Assembly (NCBI GenBank): GCA_963817945.1
Contig: CAWFQH010000001.1
Location: 496,001 to 560,000, forward strand
Reading direction: 5' to 3'
DNA from: VRUE01 sp963817945
Lineage (GTDB): Bacteria; Actinomycetota; Thermoleophilia; Solirubrobacterales; 70-9
DNA: 64,000 nt
The translations under genes and the position numbers were made by a program. Each line of letters opens with the position of its first letter. Within the stretch, counting starts at the first letter, position 1. Shown here piece after piece: positions 42,119 to 51,352 of this stretch. Under the pieces are notes generated by a model, which did no database searches, was not told the DNA's origin, and was given only the letters and a program-made list of their open reading frames with translations.

Positions 42119-43507
42119 ATGGCGACCGACGCCCAGCCCCGGCCCGATCTGGTCACGATGGAGGAGGTCGTCGCGCTCTGCAAGCGGCGCGGCTTCGTCT
42201 TTCCCTCCTCGGAGATCTACGGCGGGCTCGGCTCGACCTACGACTACGGCCACTACGGCGTCCTGCTCAAGAACAACGTCAAAGCCGAGTGGTGGCGGGC
42301 GATGCTGCAGGAGCGCGACGACATCGTCGCGCTCGACTCGGCGATCCTCCAGCACCCGCGGGTCTGGGAGGCGTCCGGGCACCTGGAGGGCTTCACCGAC
42401 CCGCTCGTGCAGTGCCTGGGCAAGTGCAAGAAGCGCTGGCGCGAGGACCATCTGCGCGAGGCGGTCGAGGCAGACGGTGGCGATCCGGCTGCCGAGCTGC
42501 GCTGCCCCGAGTGCGGCGGAGAGCTATCCGAGCCGCGCCAGTTCAACCTGATGTTCGAGACGCACGTGGGACCCGTCGCCGAGGAGGGCTCCGCCGTCTA
42601 CCTGCGCCCGGAGACTGCGCAGGGGATCTTCATCAACTTCAAGAACGTGCTCGGCTTCGCCCGCAAGAAGCCCCCGTTCGGCATCGCCCAGATCGGCAAG
42701 TCCTTCCGCAACGAGATCACCCCCGGCAACTTCATCTTCCGCACCCGCGAGTTCGAGCAGATGGAGATGGAGTTCTTCGTACCGCCCGCCGAAGCCGAGA
42801 AGTGGCATCGAACCTGGATCGAGGAGCGCGAGCGCTGGTACACCGAGCTCGGGATCAGACCCGAGTTCCTGCGCGTCCGCCCGCACGGCGCCGACGAGCT
42901 CTCGCACTACTCCTCGGCGACCAGCGATGTCGAGTACCTGTTCCCGATCGGCTGGTCGGAGCTGGAGGGAATCGCCAACAGGGGCGACTTCGACCTCACC
43001 CAGCACGCAAAGTTCAGCGGCGAGAAGCTCGAGTATTTCGACCAGGGGACCAAGGAACGCTACGTCCCCTACGTGATCGAGCCCGCCGCCGGTGCTGACC
43101 GCGCCGCGCTGGCCTTCCTCGTCGATGCCTACGACGTCGAGGAGGTCGAGGGAAGGCAGCGGACCGTGCTGCGTCTCCATCCCCGTCTGGCGCCGGTCAA
43201 GGTCGCGGTGCTGCCTCTCGTCTCCAAGGAAGGGATGCCGGAGAAGGCCCGCGAGATCTTCGACTCCTTGCGCGGTCGCATCCCCGCCGAGTTCGACGAG
43301 GGGGGCTCGATCGGCAAGCGCTACCGGCGCCAGGACGAGATCGGCACCCCGTGGGGCGTCACCATCGACGGCCAGACCATGGAAGACGACACCGTCACCC
43401 TGCGCGACCGCGACTCGCTGGAACAGGCGCGCGTCCCGGTCGCCGGCCTCGCAGACGATCTCGCCTCGCGCCTGGCACAGCCCTGGCGCAGCCCGAAGCT
43501 GGACTGA
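42119..43507 (+). CDS. glyQS: Glycyl-tRNA synthetase (single-chain alpha2 type)
   Basis: 462 aa. Class II enzyme: RGFVFPSSEIYGGLGSTYDYG, GHLEGFTDPLVQC, zinc-type CPECGGELSEPRQFNLMF, motif 2 RPETAQGIFINFKNVLGFARKKPPFGIAQIGKSFRNEITP (shown in parts: QIGKSFRNEITPGNFIFRTR), FEQMEMEFF and motif 3-type GSIGKRYRRQDEIGTPWGVT. Anticodon-binding domain at the end (KVAVLPLVSKEGMPEKAREI). It charges tRNA-Gly. Its stop overlaps the next ATG by one base. Confidence 0.95.
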   Translation: MATDAQPRPDLVTMEEVVALCKRRGFVFPSSEIYGGLGSTYDYGHYGVLLKNNVKAEWWRAMLQERDDIVALDSAILQHPRVWEASGHLEGFTDPLVQCLGKCKKRWREDHLREAVEADGGDPAAELRCPECGGELSEPRQFNLMFETHVGPVAEEGSAVYLRPETAQGIFINFKNVLGFARKKPPFGIAQIGKSFRNEITPGNFIFRTREFEQMEMEFFVPPAEAEKWHRTWIEERERWYTELGIRPEFLRVRPHGADELSHYSSATSDVEYLFPIGWSELEGIANRGDFDLTQHAKFSGEKLEYFDQGTKERYVPYVIEPAAGADRAALAFLVDAYDVEEVEGRQRTVLRLHPRLAPVKVAVLPLVSKEGMPEKAREIFDSLRGRIPAEFDEGGSIGKRYRRQDEIGTPWGVTIDGQTMEDDTVTLRDRDSLEQARVPVAGLADDLASRLAQPWRSPKLD

Positions 43508-44775
43508 TGCCCAGCCTTTTCCGCGACCGGGACTTTCGCCTGGTCGCAACGTCGGTCGCGCTCTCGGCGCTCGGCGACTGGGTGGCGATCGTGGCCCTCG
43601 GCCTGCACGTCAAGGAGATGGCCGACTCCGGGTTCGCCGTCGCGGCGCTGTGGGTCTGCCTGTTCGGACCCTCAGTCCTGGTCGCCGGGCACGCGGGGCT
43701 GCTGGTCGACCGGCTCGAGGCGACGCGACTGCTGGCCGCTGTCTCCGCCGTCGGCGCAGCGGTAGCAGCCGTCCTCGCATTCAGCGATGCGCTCGCTCCG
43801 GTCCTCATCCTGACTGCTGCGCTCGGGGTCGTCTTTGCGATCTCGCAGCCAGCGGAGTTCTCGCTGATTCCGCCCCTCGCGGGGCAAAGCCGGGTGCAGG
43901 AGGCGAACGGCCACATGGAGACCGCCCGCTACATCGGTTTCGGGATCGGCCCGCTGCTCGGCGGCCTCCTCTTCTCCGCCGGCGGCCTCGAGCTGGCGAT
44001 GCTGGTCGACGCAATTACCTTCGCCTTCGTCGCGCTCGCCGCGTTGGCGCTGCGCATCAGGCGTGAGCCAGCGGCACTTGAGGAGGGAGGGAGAACGCCG
44101 CGCGCGCGGGACGGCATCGCCTTCCTCTTCCGCGAGCGCCTGCTGGCCCTGGCGATGACGGTCGCCTTCGGCTCGCTCCTCTTCATGTCAGCCGTGTGGG
44201 TCGCCGAGCTCTTCTTCGTCGAGGACGTCTTGGGTCGCGGGGACGTCGCCTACGGCGCGATGCTCTCGATCTGGACCGGCGGCATGGCGCTCGGAGCGAT
44301 GCTGCTCTCGCGCCGGGTCGCCGCGGCCGCCGTCGCCGCCGCGGGGCTGATCGCGGCCACGGTCCAGGGCGCCGCCCTGGCTCTGCCGGCCCTCTGGCTC
44401 AGCTTCGGTTTCTTCCTCGCCTGCTCTTTCATGGGTGGCGTCGCGCATGGGCTGAAGAACGTGATGTTTCGCAGCCTGATCCACGTGCGCGTGCCCGAGG
44501 AGCTTCACGGCCGTGCCTTCGCCGCCTACAACGGGATCCGCAACACGGCCGAGCTTGGGGCCTTCGCCGCCGGTGGCCTGCTGGTCGCGGCGATCGGTGC
44601 TCGCGGCACCCTCGCTTACGCCGGCGGGATCTCGGCCCTGGTCGGCGTCGGCGGGCTCTTGGCCCTGCTACGCATGTATCGCGGCTTCGTGCCGAGCGGC
44701 CCGGTCGGGCCGCCGACCGAGGCGGGCGCCAGCGCCGAGTCGCCCGCACCCGCACAGGCCGCCTCCGAGGGCTAG
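43507..44775 (+). CDS. Major facilitator superfamily transporter (MFS_3 / EntS-like)
   Basis: 422 aa from ATG 43507 (TGATG overlap with the synthetase). About twelve membrane segments; LFRDRDFRLVATSVALSALGDWVAIVALGL opening and LLVDRLEATRLLAAVSAVGA are typical of the EntS/MFS_3 drug or siderophore exporters. The middle cytoplasmic loop is RIRREPAALEEGGRTPRARDG. Substrate unknown. Ends with four bases overlapping the convergent winged-helix glycosylase gene. Confidence 0.85.
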   Translation: MPSLFRDRDFRLVATSVALSALGDWVAIVALGLHVKEMADSGFAVAALWVCLFGPSVLVAGHAGLLVDRLEATRLLAAVSAVGAAVAAVLAFSDALAPVLILTAALGVVFAISQPAEFSLIPPLAGQSRVQEANGHMETARYIGFGIGPLLGGLLFSAGGLELAMLVDAITFAFVALAALALRIRREPAALEEGGRTPRARDGIAFLFRERLLALAMTVAFGSLLFMSAVWVAELFFVEDVLGRGDVAYGAMLSIWTGGMALGAMLLSRRVAAAAVAAAGLIAATVQGAALALPALWLSFGFFLACSFMGGVAHGLKNVMFRSLIHVRVPEELHGRAFAAYNGIRNTAELGAFAAGGLLVAAIGARGTLAYAGGISALVGVGGLLALLRMYRGFVPSGPVGPPTEAGASAESPAPAQAASEG

Positions 44776-45842
44776 GCCAGGGAGTCGTCAAGAAAAAAGC
44801 GCACGACGTCGGCTGCTTCAGCTTCAAGCGCCGGCAGGGCTCTGGACGGGATCGGCTCGAAGGGCTCGAGGTCGACCTCGCTACGGGCCAATCGCCACCT
44901 CCCCAGCGCCCGCCCTCCGACCAGGATGAACGGGTGGAACATTCCATTGCGGGTGACAAGCGCCGTGTGCGAACCGATGACATCCTCGCGCGACGTCCAG
45001 CCAAGCAGGACGGGATCGAAGGCACCAAGCAACCTGGGCGGCGGGACTTCACCGTTGACTGGCCGCTTCTTCAAGCGCACCAGCCCGTCGGCGCCCTCCT
45101 CGAGCTCCGAGGCGATCGCGCTCAGACCGGCCCGAGCGTCACGCAGTGGCAGACCGGCCCAGCGGGCGAGATCGCGGTCGCCCGCCGGTGCGTGGCCGAT
45201 CAGGTAGCGGCGCGCCAGCTCGGCCAGTGCCTTCGCGCGGTCGACCGGCGGCTGCGATCCCAACCAGTCGCGCGTGAGCGCATAGGCGTGCTGCTTGCCG
45301 ACCATCGGACCGCGCACCGCGACGCCCCGGAGCGTTACCAGGAAGAGGAGGTGAATCATCGCCTGACCGTCGGTGGGGAATCGGTTCGCCTCGAGGTGTT
45401 CCCTCAGCTGCAGCCTGGTGAGCGGGCCCTCCTCGACCAGTGCCCGCTCGATCGCCGCAACGGCCCGCTCGGCGTCATCGGATGAGACGCCCTCCTGCCG
45501 CAGGCGCCGGGCACTGGACGTGAGCAGCGGCGGCGTCGTCAGCGCGTGCAGCCATGGGTAATCCTCGCTACGGACCAGGTGGAGCGTGCCGCGGTTGAGC
45601 CAGGTAATCAGCAAAGAGCGGTCCTCCGTCAGGGCCCGGTCGACATCGGCGGCCGAAAGCCCCTCGGTTCGCGCCCGGACCGCCAAGCGGACCCCCCGGG
45701 GGTCCTGGCCCTGAACCGCAAGCAGGCGCTCGGCCACGGCTGCCGGGTCGGGAAGCGGCAACCCGACCAGCCCCTGTGCCGTAAATCGCTCGACCAGGAT
45801 CTTCTTCCTAGCCCCCACGCTCCGTAGTCTGGTCGATCCCAA
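44772..45842 (-). CDS. Winged-helix protein of the AlkX/AlkZ (HTH_42) DNA glycosylase family
   Basis: 356 aa. LLAVQGQDPRGVRLAVRART carries the QxQ motif that in AlkZ-type glycosylases contacts the lesion. ITWLNRGTLHLVRSEDYPWL, YALTRDWLGSQPPVDRAKAL, ARRYLIGHAPAGDRDLARWA and LLGAFDPVLLGW are the usual order for actinobacterial HTH_42 proteins. AlkZ removes interstrand crosslinks or bulky adducts; family members are diverse, so the lesion is not assigned. A gap of 25 bases separates it from the FKBP run. Confidence 0.82.
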   Translation of the reverse strand: MGSTRLRSVGARKKILVERFTAQGLVGLPLPDPAAVAERLLAVQGQDPRGVRLAVRARTEGLSAADVDRALTEDRSLLITWLNRGTLHLVRSEDYPWLHALTTPPLLTSSARRLRQEGVSSDDAERAVAAIERALVEEGPLTRLQLREHLEANRFPTDGQAMIHLLFLVTLRGVAVRGPMVGKQHAYALTRDWLGSQPPVDRAKALAELARRYLIGHAPAGDRDLARWAGLPLRDARAGLSAIASELEEGADGLVRLKKRPVNGEVPPPRLLGAFDPVLLGWTSREDVIGSHTALVTRNGMFHPFILVGGRALGRWRLARSEVDLEPFEPIPSRALPALEAEAADVVRFFLDDSLA

Positions 45843-45867
45843 GGAGTCGGATCATCGCTGACGACCG

Positions 45868-46438
45868 CTATCTCGCGCTGAGCAGGTCAACGTTGTAGAC
45901 GAGGGTGTCGGCTGCGGTGCTTTCCGGCGGGGCGCCAATCGGGAAGACCAGGTCCGGAGGGACGATCAGTTCGCGCCGGCCCCCAACCTTAATCCCCCTC
46001 AGGCCCTTTTCCCAGCCCGGCAGAACTTCGCGCGCTCCAAACTCGAAAACGAACGGCGGTTTGCTCGGATCCCACGAGCCGGACCACTGCTTGCCGGTGA
46101 AGAATTTGACCGAGAGGTACTCCACGGTCAACCTGTCCCCCGTTTCGATCTTAGGGCCCTTACCCAGGATCAGATCCCTAACAACCAGCCGCTGCGGCGG
46201 AGGACCGTCTGGTGGCACAACCGTCGGACGCTTGCGCCTCGCGGCAGCGGCTGCCGATTTGACCGGCAACGGCTCGCTCGGGTCGGGGTCGCGACGTTGG
46301 TTTTGCATCGTCCGCCGAGCCGGAAGCCGGCTGCTCGGTCGAGGAGGTGCCCGAGGAACCCTTCGCAGAAGGACCATCCTCGCCGCACCCCACCGCAAAG
46401 CCTAGGCACAGCACTAGCGGGGCAGTTCGTAGCCTCAC
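45868..46438 (-). CDS. FKBP-type isomerase lipoprotein 1 of 4, one frameshift
   Basis: GTG 46438 overlaps the upstream stop (GTGA). The first frame gives a lipoprotein signal (LRTAPLVLCLGFAVGC) and a Ser/Thr linker. One indel near 46300 moves to the frame that holds the FKBP domain: RLVVRDLILGKGPKIETGDR to ADTLVYNVDLLSAR with EVLPGWEKGLRGIKVGGRREL. The usual active-site FD is replaced (KQWSGSW) and the 80s-loop tyrosine is missing, so catalysis may be weak. Net length is one base off frame; possibly a sequence error. Confidence 0.75.
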
Positions 46439-46935
46439 GGAGATGGCTTGACCTTCAGCAGGTCGACCACGTAGACGAGTGCGGATTCGGCGGGATCCTG
46501 GGAGGGTGAGAGACCGCCGCGTGCAGCTTCCTTTCCAGGCACCTCCAAATAACGGCGGCCGCCCTCTTTCATGCCCGGCAGGCCCTTCACCCAACCCGGT
46601 ATCACTTCGGTGCCGTTCAATTTGAAGTTAATCGGTTCTTCCGGCTTCCAGATGGTTTCGAAGTGTTCACCGGTGAGGTAGCGAAACGAGGTGAAATAGA
46701 CCTCCAATACGTCGCCCAGCTTGACGACGGGCCCTGCTCCGACCTCGAGATCTTTCACGACCAGCTTCTTCGGTGACCCGCCCTTCGGCAGCTTGACGGC
46801 AGGCGCGGGCCCGTCGCCGTCGCTGTCGCCGAAGGCGGGCCGGGATTCGGCTCCTCCCCCTCCGGCCGAATCATCGCCGCAGGCGGAGATGGAGATGCCC
46901 AGGCACATGACTAGCGCGATCAGCGCAAACCTCAT
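46435..46935 (-). CDS. FKBP-type isomerase lipoprotein 2 of 4
   Basis: 166 aa. Signal FALIALVMCLGISISAC with lipobox ISAC, then a Gly/Asp linker. The FKBP domain LVVKDLEVGAGPVVKLGDVL has PINFKLNGTEVIPGWVKGLPGMKEGGRR and ends SALVYVVDLLKV. The active-site aspartate (FDSS in FKBP12) reads FETIW and the flap tyrosine is absent, so it may bind more than isomerise. ATGA overlap with copy 3 upstream and GTGA overlap with copy 1 downstream: translationally coupled. Confidence 0.88.
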   Translation of the reverse strand: MRFALIALVMCLGISISACGDDSAGGGGAESRPAFGDSDGDGPAPAVKLPKGGSPKKLVVKDLEVGAGPVVKLGDVLEVYFTSFRYLTGEHFETIWKPEEPINFKLNGTEVIPGWVKGLPGMKEGGRRYLEVPGKEAARGGLSPSQDPAESALVYVVDLLKVKPSP

Positions 46936-47408
46936 GAGTCTCCTTTCGGTTTTTTCGCTTCGACCAGATCGACGACGTACACGAGGGTGTCGCCGAGTTC
47001 ACTGCCGGGAGGCGCGTCCTCCGGGGTGGTGGGGATGATCAAAACGCGCCGTCCGCCGACCCGCATGCCAGGTATGCCTTCTTCCCACCCCTTCAGCCAG
47101 GCGTCGGATCCCAGGGTGAACCCGAGCGGGCTTCCTTCTACCCAGGCCGATTCGATTTCCTCACCCGTCTCGTAGATGCCAGCGACGTAATGGACCGTCA
47201 GATCGTCGCCGTTTTCGGCCTCCACCCCGTCGCCCTCGACCAGGTCTTGGACGATCAGCTTCTCGGACTTGGGGCCCTTCGGGATCTCGGGCTTGCGCCC
47301 TAGAGTCGCCGCCTCCTCGCTGTGCGTCTCAGCAGAAGAGTCGCTCCCGCATGCCGGGAGAGACAGGGCGGCACAGAAAACCGCGAGCAACAGCGCCCAA
47401 ACCCTCAT
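46932..47408 (-). CDS. FKBP-type isomerase lipoprotein 3 of 4
   Basis: 158 aa. Signal VWALLLAVFCAALSLPAC with lipobox LPAC. Domain: LIVQDLVEGDGVEAENGDDL, VHYVAGIYETGEEIESAW, LGFTLGSDAWLKGWEEGIPG, GDTLVYVVDLVEA. The first strand keeps VHY, but FD is replaced by IESAW. It heads the three-gene coupled block; 54 bases separate it from copy 4. Confidence 0.88.
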   Translation of the reverse strand: MRVWALLLAVFCAALSLPACGSDSSAETHSEEAATLGRKPEIPKGPKSEKLIVQDLVEGDGVEAENGDDLTVHYVAGIYETGEEIESAWVEGSPLGFTLGSDAWLKGWEEGIPGMRVGGRRVLIIPTTPEDAPPGSELGDTLVYVVDLVEAKKPKGDS

Positions 47409-47462
47409 GCTGCGAGATCATATATCGATCAGGAACCACTGATCAAACCGCCGGCAGGCCGG

Positions 47463-47990
47463 CTATTCGATCTCGAGCAGATCGACGACGAAGACGAGGG
47501 CTTCGTTCGGCTTGATCGTCGGGGGGAATCCGGCATCGCCGTAGGCGAGATCGCCCGGGATCACCAACTGACGCTGACCGCCAGCCTTCATCCCGGCGAT
47601 GCCTTGGTCCCAGCCCTGGATCACTTCTCCAGCCCCCAGCTGGAAGCTGAACGGTTCGCCGCGATCCCAGGAGGCATCGAACTCCTGGCGGCTGTCGAAG
47701 CCGACGCCAACGTACTGGACGGTCACACGATCGCCGGCTTTGGCGCTCGCCCCGCTCCCTTCGATCAGGTCTTCCTCAACTAAGGCAGTCGGCGGCGATC
47801 CCGTCGGGATGCTCACCTCCGGCTTGCTGCCTTTCGCCGCGTCAGCGGGCGACCGCACCGAGCCCGCTTCCTTGGCGGGCGAGCCGTTCGAGGGCGAGCC
47901 GTTCGACTCCGATCCGTCGGAGTCGTCGTCGCCGCAGCCCGCGGCGACGAATGCAAGGCAGAGCAAAAGGATCGGCCAGGTCAACTTCAT
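47463..47990 (-). CDS. FKBP-type isomerase lipoprotein 4 of 4, canonical active site
   Basis: 175 aa from ATG 47990 (ATG 47999 also possible). Signal TWPILLLCLAFVAAGC with lipobox AAGC, Asp/Ser linker. Domain: VQYVGVGFDSRQEFDASWDR, FSFQLGAGEVIQGWDQGIAG, QLVIPGDLAYGDAGFPPTI, ALVFVVDLLEI. The active-site YV, FDASW, the W of the pocket floor, IP and the AYG tyrosine are all present, so this is the copy most likely to catalyse prolyl isomerisation outside the membrane. It resembles a parent from which copies 1-3 diverged. Confidence 0.92.
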   Translation of the reverse strand: MKLTWPILLLCLAFVAAGCGDDDSDGSESNGSPSNGSPAKEAGSVRSPADAAKGSKPEVSIPTGSPPTALVEEDLIEGSGASAKAGDRVTVQYVGVGFDSRQEFDASWDRGEPFSFQLGAGEVIQGWDQGIAGMKAGGQRQLVIPGDLAYGDAGFPPTIKPNEALVFVVDLLEIE

Positions 47991-48079
47991 CGCCGGCATG
48001 CTAGGGAAACGCAGACCAAAGTGCCTCACCGTCAAGCGGGGGAGGGCGAGATCCGCCTCTACCTACTACGGTCAGGCGA

Positions 48080-48946
48080 GTGGACAGCCCCCTCCTCGCC
48101 GCAATTGTGCTGCCGGCCGCGATTGCGGTGATCATGTGCAGCCTCGGAATGACGCTGACGCCAGCCGACTTCCGACGGGTGGTCGTGGCGCCGCGCGGGG
48201 TCGCGATCGGAATGCTCAACCTAGCGCTGATCTCACCGCTGCTAGCGCTGGCAACCGCTGAGCTGTTCGGTCTCTCGCCCGAGCTGGCGGTCGGCCTGGT
48301 GCTGCTGGGCGCGTCGCCCGGCGGAATGATGGCCAACATGCTGACCCACCTCTCGCGGGGAGACACGGCGCTCTCGATCACGATGACCGCGATCAGCAGT
48401 GTCGGCGCAATCGTCACCGTGCCGCTCTTCCTCGCCCTGTCGGCAAGCCACTTCGGGGCAGGTGACGTCGGTGACGCCAGCATGCTCGGCATCGTTGCCC
48501 GCGTCTTCGCGATTACGATCGTCCCGGTGGCGATCGGGATGGAGCTGCGTCGCCGCGATCCGCGCCGCGTCGAAGCCATCTACCCACGCTTCCGCAACGT
48601 GGCCCTGGTTGTCTTCGGCCTGGTGATCCTCGGCGCGATCGCCAGCGAGTACGACACCGTCGCCGAGAACGCGGCCGAGGTCGGCGGGGCAGCGCTGGCA
48701 CTGAACGTCGCCGCGATGTCGATCAGCTTCGCGATCTCGAAGCTGGCGAGGCTCGACAACCGGCAGGCGACGGCGATCTCGCTCGAGCTGGGCATCCATA
48801 ACGCGGCCCTGGCGATTGCAGTCGGCGCCACGTTGGCCAGCACCTTGACGATTCCGGCCGCCGTCTACGCCTCCTTCATGCTCTTCACCGGCGGTGCCTT
48901 CGCCTGGACGATGCGGTCTAGACTGCCGGCGGAACAATGGGGATGA
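48080..48946 (+). CDS. Bile acid:sodium symporter family (SBF/ASBT-like) transporter
   Basis: 288 aa from GTG 48080. About nine membrane segments. MTLTPADFRRVVVAPRGVAI near the start, the crossover motifs LVLLGASPGGMMANMLTHLSRGDTALSIT and ATAISLELGIHNAALAIAVG are family hallmarks. Substrates range from bile acids to other organic anions; not assigned. It ends overlapping the acyl-CoA synthetase start, so import and activation of a carboxylate is a natural reading. Confidence 0.88.
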   Translation: MDSPLLAAIVLPAAIAVIMCSLGMTLTPADFRRVVVAPRGVAIGMLNLALISPLLALATAELFGLSPELAVGLVLLGASPGGMMANMLTHLSRGDTALSITMTAISSVGAIVTVPLFLALSASHFGAGDVGDASMLGIVARVFAITIVPVAIGMELRRRDPRRVEAIYPRFRNVALVVFGLVILGAIASEYDTVAENAAEVGGAALALNVAAMSISFAISKLARLDNRQATAISLELGIHNAALAIAVGATLASTLTIPAAVYASFMLFTGGAFAWTMRSRLPAEQWG

Positions 48947-50463
48947 ATCTCGCTTCGATAGTGACGACGAGGGCCGAGCGATCGCCCGAGGCGCCGGCGA
49001 TCCGGCTCGGCGATTTCGAGCTGAGCTACCGCGAGCTCGACGACAGCAGCGCCCGCCTCGCCACCTTGCTGCGGGACAAAGGGTTCCAGCCCGGAGACCG
49101 AGTGGGAGTGATGCTGCCCAACGTGCCGCAGTTCCCGATCGCCTACTACGGCGTGCTGCGGGCCGGTGGCGTCGTCGTTCCGATGAACGTGTTGCTGAAG
49201 CGACGCGAGATCGCCTTCTACCTGGAGGACTCCGGCACGAAGCTGCTGCTGGCATGGCACGGCTTTGCCGAGGAGGCGAGGGCGGGAGCGGCCGAGGCCG
49301 GCGCCGAGCTAATCGAGGTCGAGCCGAGCGCCTTTGCCGCCGCGCTGGCGGAGGTCGAGCCTACCCCCGGACTCGCTGACGCCGGTGAGGACGACACCGC
49401 GGTGATTCTCTACACCTCGGGCACGACCGGCAAGCCGAAGGGCGCCGAGCTGACCCACGCGAACCTGATGTCCAACGCGGACGTATCCTCGCGAACCACC
49501 TGCGAGATCGGAGCGGGTGACGTCGTCTTCGGCGGCCTGCCGCTCTTCCACTCGTTCGGCCAGACGGTCGCGATGAACGCCTCGCTGCGGGTCGGCGCCT
49601 GCCTGACGCTGGTGCCCAAATTCGATCCCGGCGAGGCTCTGGAGACGATCCAACGAGACGAAGTCACCCACTTTTACGGCGTGCCGACGATGTTCGGCGC
49701 CCTACTCCACCACCCCGAACGCGAGGCATACGACACGTCCTCGTTGCGGACCTGCATCACCGGCGGCGCTTCGATGCCCGTCGAGGTGCTGCGCGGCTTC
49801 GAGGATGCCTTCGGGGCGATCGTGCTCGAGGGCTATGGCCTCTCGGAGACCTCGCCCGTGGCCTGCTCCAACCATCCCGACAAAGAGCGCAAGCCGGGCT
49901 CAATCGGCACCCCGATCGAGGGTGTCGAGATGCGCGTGGTCGACGAGAGCGACGAGCCGGTCGAGCAGGGAGAGGTCGGCGAGATCGTGATCCGCGGCCA
50001 CAACATCATGAAGGGGTACTGGCAGCGTCCGGATGCAACCGAGGAGGCGATGCGCGGTGGTTGGTTCCACAGCGGCGACATGGCCCGCACCGATGAGGAC
50101 GGCTACTTCTACATCGTCGACCGCAAGAAGGACCTGATCATCCGCGGTGGCTACAACGTCTATCCGCGCGAGGTCGAGGAGGTCCTCTACGAGCACCCGA
50201 AGATCCGCGAAGCGGCGGTGCTCGGCGTTCCCCACGACGAGTGGGGCGAGGAGATCGGCGCTGCGGTCGTCCTCCACCAGGGTGACGACCTAAGCGCCGA
50301 AGAGGTCAGCGCCTACGTCAAGGATCGCATCGCCGCCTACAAGTACCCGCGTATCGTCTGGTTCCTCGACGACCTGCCGAAGGGCCCCACCGGCAAGATC
50401 CTCAAGCGGGAGATCGAGACGCCCGCGGCGGAGCGCAGCAGCGCAGCTGGATCCGAGCATTGA
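48943..50463 (+). CDS. Long-chain fatty acid-CoA ligase (AMP-binding)
   Basis: 506 aa from ATG 48943 (ATGA overlap with the symporter stop); ATG 48937 would add two residues. P-loop ILYTSGTTGKPKGAELTHAN, A5 motif VLEGYGLSETSPVACSN, A7/A8 GWFHSGDMARTDEDGYFYIV then DRKKDLIIRGGYNVYPREVE, and the catalytic lysine near LPKGPTGKILKREI. ANL superfamily. It activates a fatty or other carboxylic acid to the CoA thioester. Co-transcribed with the symporter. Confidence 0.92.
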   Translation: MNLASIVTTRAERSPEAPAIRLGDFELSYRELDDSSARLATLLRDKGFQPGDRVGVMLPNVPQFPIAYYGVLRAGGVVVPMNVLLKRREIAFYLEDSGTKLLLAWHGFAEEARAGAAEAGAELIEVEPSAFAAALAEVEPTPGLADAGEDDTAVILYTSGTTGKPKGAELTHANLMSNADVSSRTTCEIGAGDVVFGGLPLFHSFGQTVAMNASLRVGACLTLVPKFDPGEALETIQRDEVTHFYGVPTMFGALLHHPEREAYDTSSLRTCITGGASMPVEVLRGFEDAFGAIVLEGYGLSETSPVACSNHPDKERKPGSIGTPIEGVEMRVVDESDEPVEQGEVGEIVIRGHNIMKGYWQRPDATEEAMRGGWFHSGDMARTDEDGYFYIVDRKKDLIIRGGYNVYPREVEEVLYEHPKIREAAVLGVPHDEWGEEIGAAVVLHQGDDLSAEEVSAYVKDRIAAYKYPRIVWFLDDLPKGPTGKILKREIETPAAERSSAAGSEH

Positions 50464-50543
50464 TCAGCTTTTTCTGATTAAGTTCGCCGATCCATTCATC
50501 CGGGCGGCCCAGGGAGGGGGCGGCCCCGCAGAGAGGAGTGACC

Positions 50544-51215
50544 ATGCTGAAGAAGCGTCTCGCGGCGTTCGCGTCTGCGCTCGCCATTTCCGTCGCAGGG
50601 GCGGCCCTGTCGCCCGCCAGCTCGCTTGCCGTCGATCCGATTCTCTTCGTTCACGGTTGGTCGGGCAGCGCCTCGAACTGGAACACGATGATCTCCCGGT
50701 TCGAAAAAGACGGTTGGAAAAAAAGCGAGCTGCGGGCCTATACCTACAACACCTCGCAGTCGAACAAAACGACCGCGGAAACGACGGTAAAAAGCGAAGT
50801 CGAAGCCCTCAAGAAAGCGACGGGCGCCACGAAGGTCGACATCGTCGCCCACTCGATGGGCAGCCTCAACAGCCGCTGGTACATCAAGTTCGTGAAAGAA
50901 GGCGAAGCCAACGTCGACGAGTGGGTCTCGCTCGGCGGCCCCAACCACGGGACGACCGCAGCGAATCTCTGCTTCAGCACCGCCTGCGTGGAGATGCGTC
51001 CGGGCTCGACCTTCCTCTCCGAACTGAACGCCGGCGACGAGACCCCCGGCGCCGTCAACTACGGCACCTGGTGGTCGCCGTGCGATGAATTCATCAACCC
51101 CGACTCGAGCGTGCCGCTCAGCGGCGCGACCAACACGGAAACTGCCTGCATCTCGCATCTAGCGTTGATCAGCGACGAAACCGTCTACAAACAGGTTCGC
51201 GACTTCGTCAAATAG
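50544..51215 (+). CDS. Small secreted triacylglycerol lipase (LipA/LipB-like)
   Basis: 223 aa from ATG 50544 with AGGAG five bases upstream. Signal LAAFASALAISVAGAALSPAS. The mature start DPILFVHGWSGSASNWNTMI gives the oxyanion region, VDIVAHSMGSLNSRWYI the nucleophile serine, and CISHLALISDETVYKQVRDF the catalytic histidine, in the order of Bacillus LipA-type lipases (family I.4, about 180-210 aa). It would release fatty acids outside the cell, upstream of the acyl-CoA synthetase in function. Confidence 0.9.
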   Translation: MLKKRLAAFASALAISVAGAALSPASSLAVDPILFVHGWSGSASNWNTMISRFEKDGWKKSELRAYTYNTSQSNKTTAETTVKSEVEALKKATGATKVDIVAHSMGSLNSRWYIKFVKEGEANVDEWVSLGGPNHGTTAANLCFSTACVEMRPGSTFLSELNAGDETPGAVNYGTWWSPCDEFINPDSSVPLSGATNTETACISHLALISDETVYKQVRDFVK

Positions 51216-51230
51216 CCACTGCAAGGGGAC

Positions 51231-51255
51231 GGGGCGCCCGCGATTCGGGCGCCCC
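51231..51255 (+). terminator. GC-rich hairpin terminator after the lipase
   Basis: GGGGCGCCCG-CGATT-CGGGCGCCCC, a perfect 10-bp stem, 15 bases after the stop. Confidence 0.75.
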
Positions 51256-51267
51256 GAAAGCCCCTCC

Positions 51268-51281
51268 TGGCTGACTGGCCA
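51268..51281 (+). promoter_or_regulatory. Operator-like site TGGCTGACTGGCCA before the diiron-SCP2 gene
   Basis: Second match to TGGCTGRYYRGCCA, 71 bases before ATG 51353 and within CTGGC-TGACTG-GCCAG. Confidence 0.5.
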
Positions 51282-51352
51282 GTTTCTCCGGTAATCTCCT
51301 TTTCCCAGCTGCCGGAGGCGCCCCACAAGGCGGCCATGACCGAAGGAGAACG

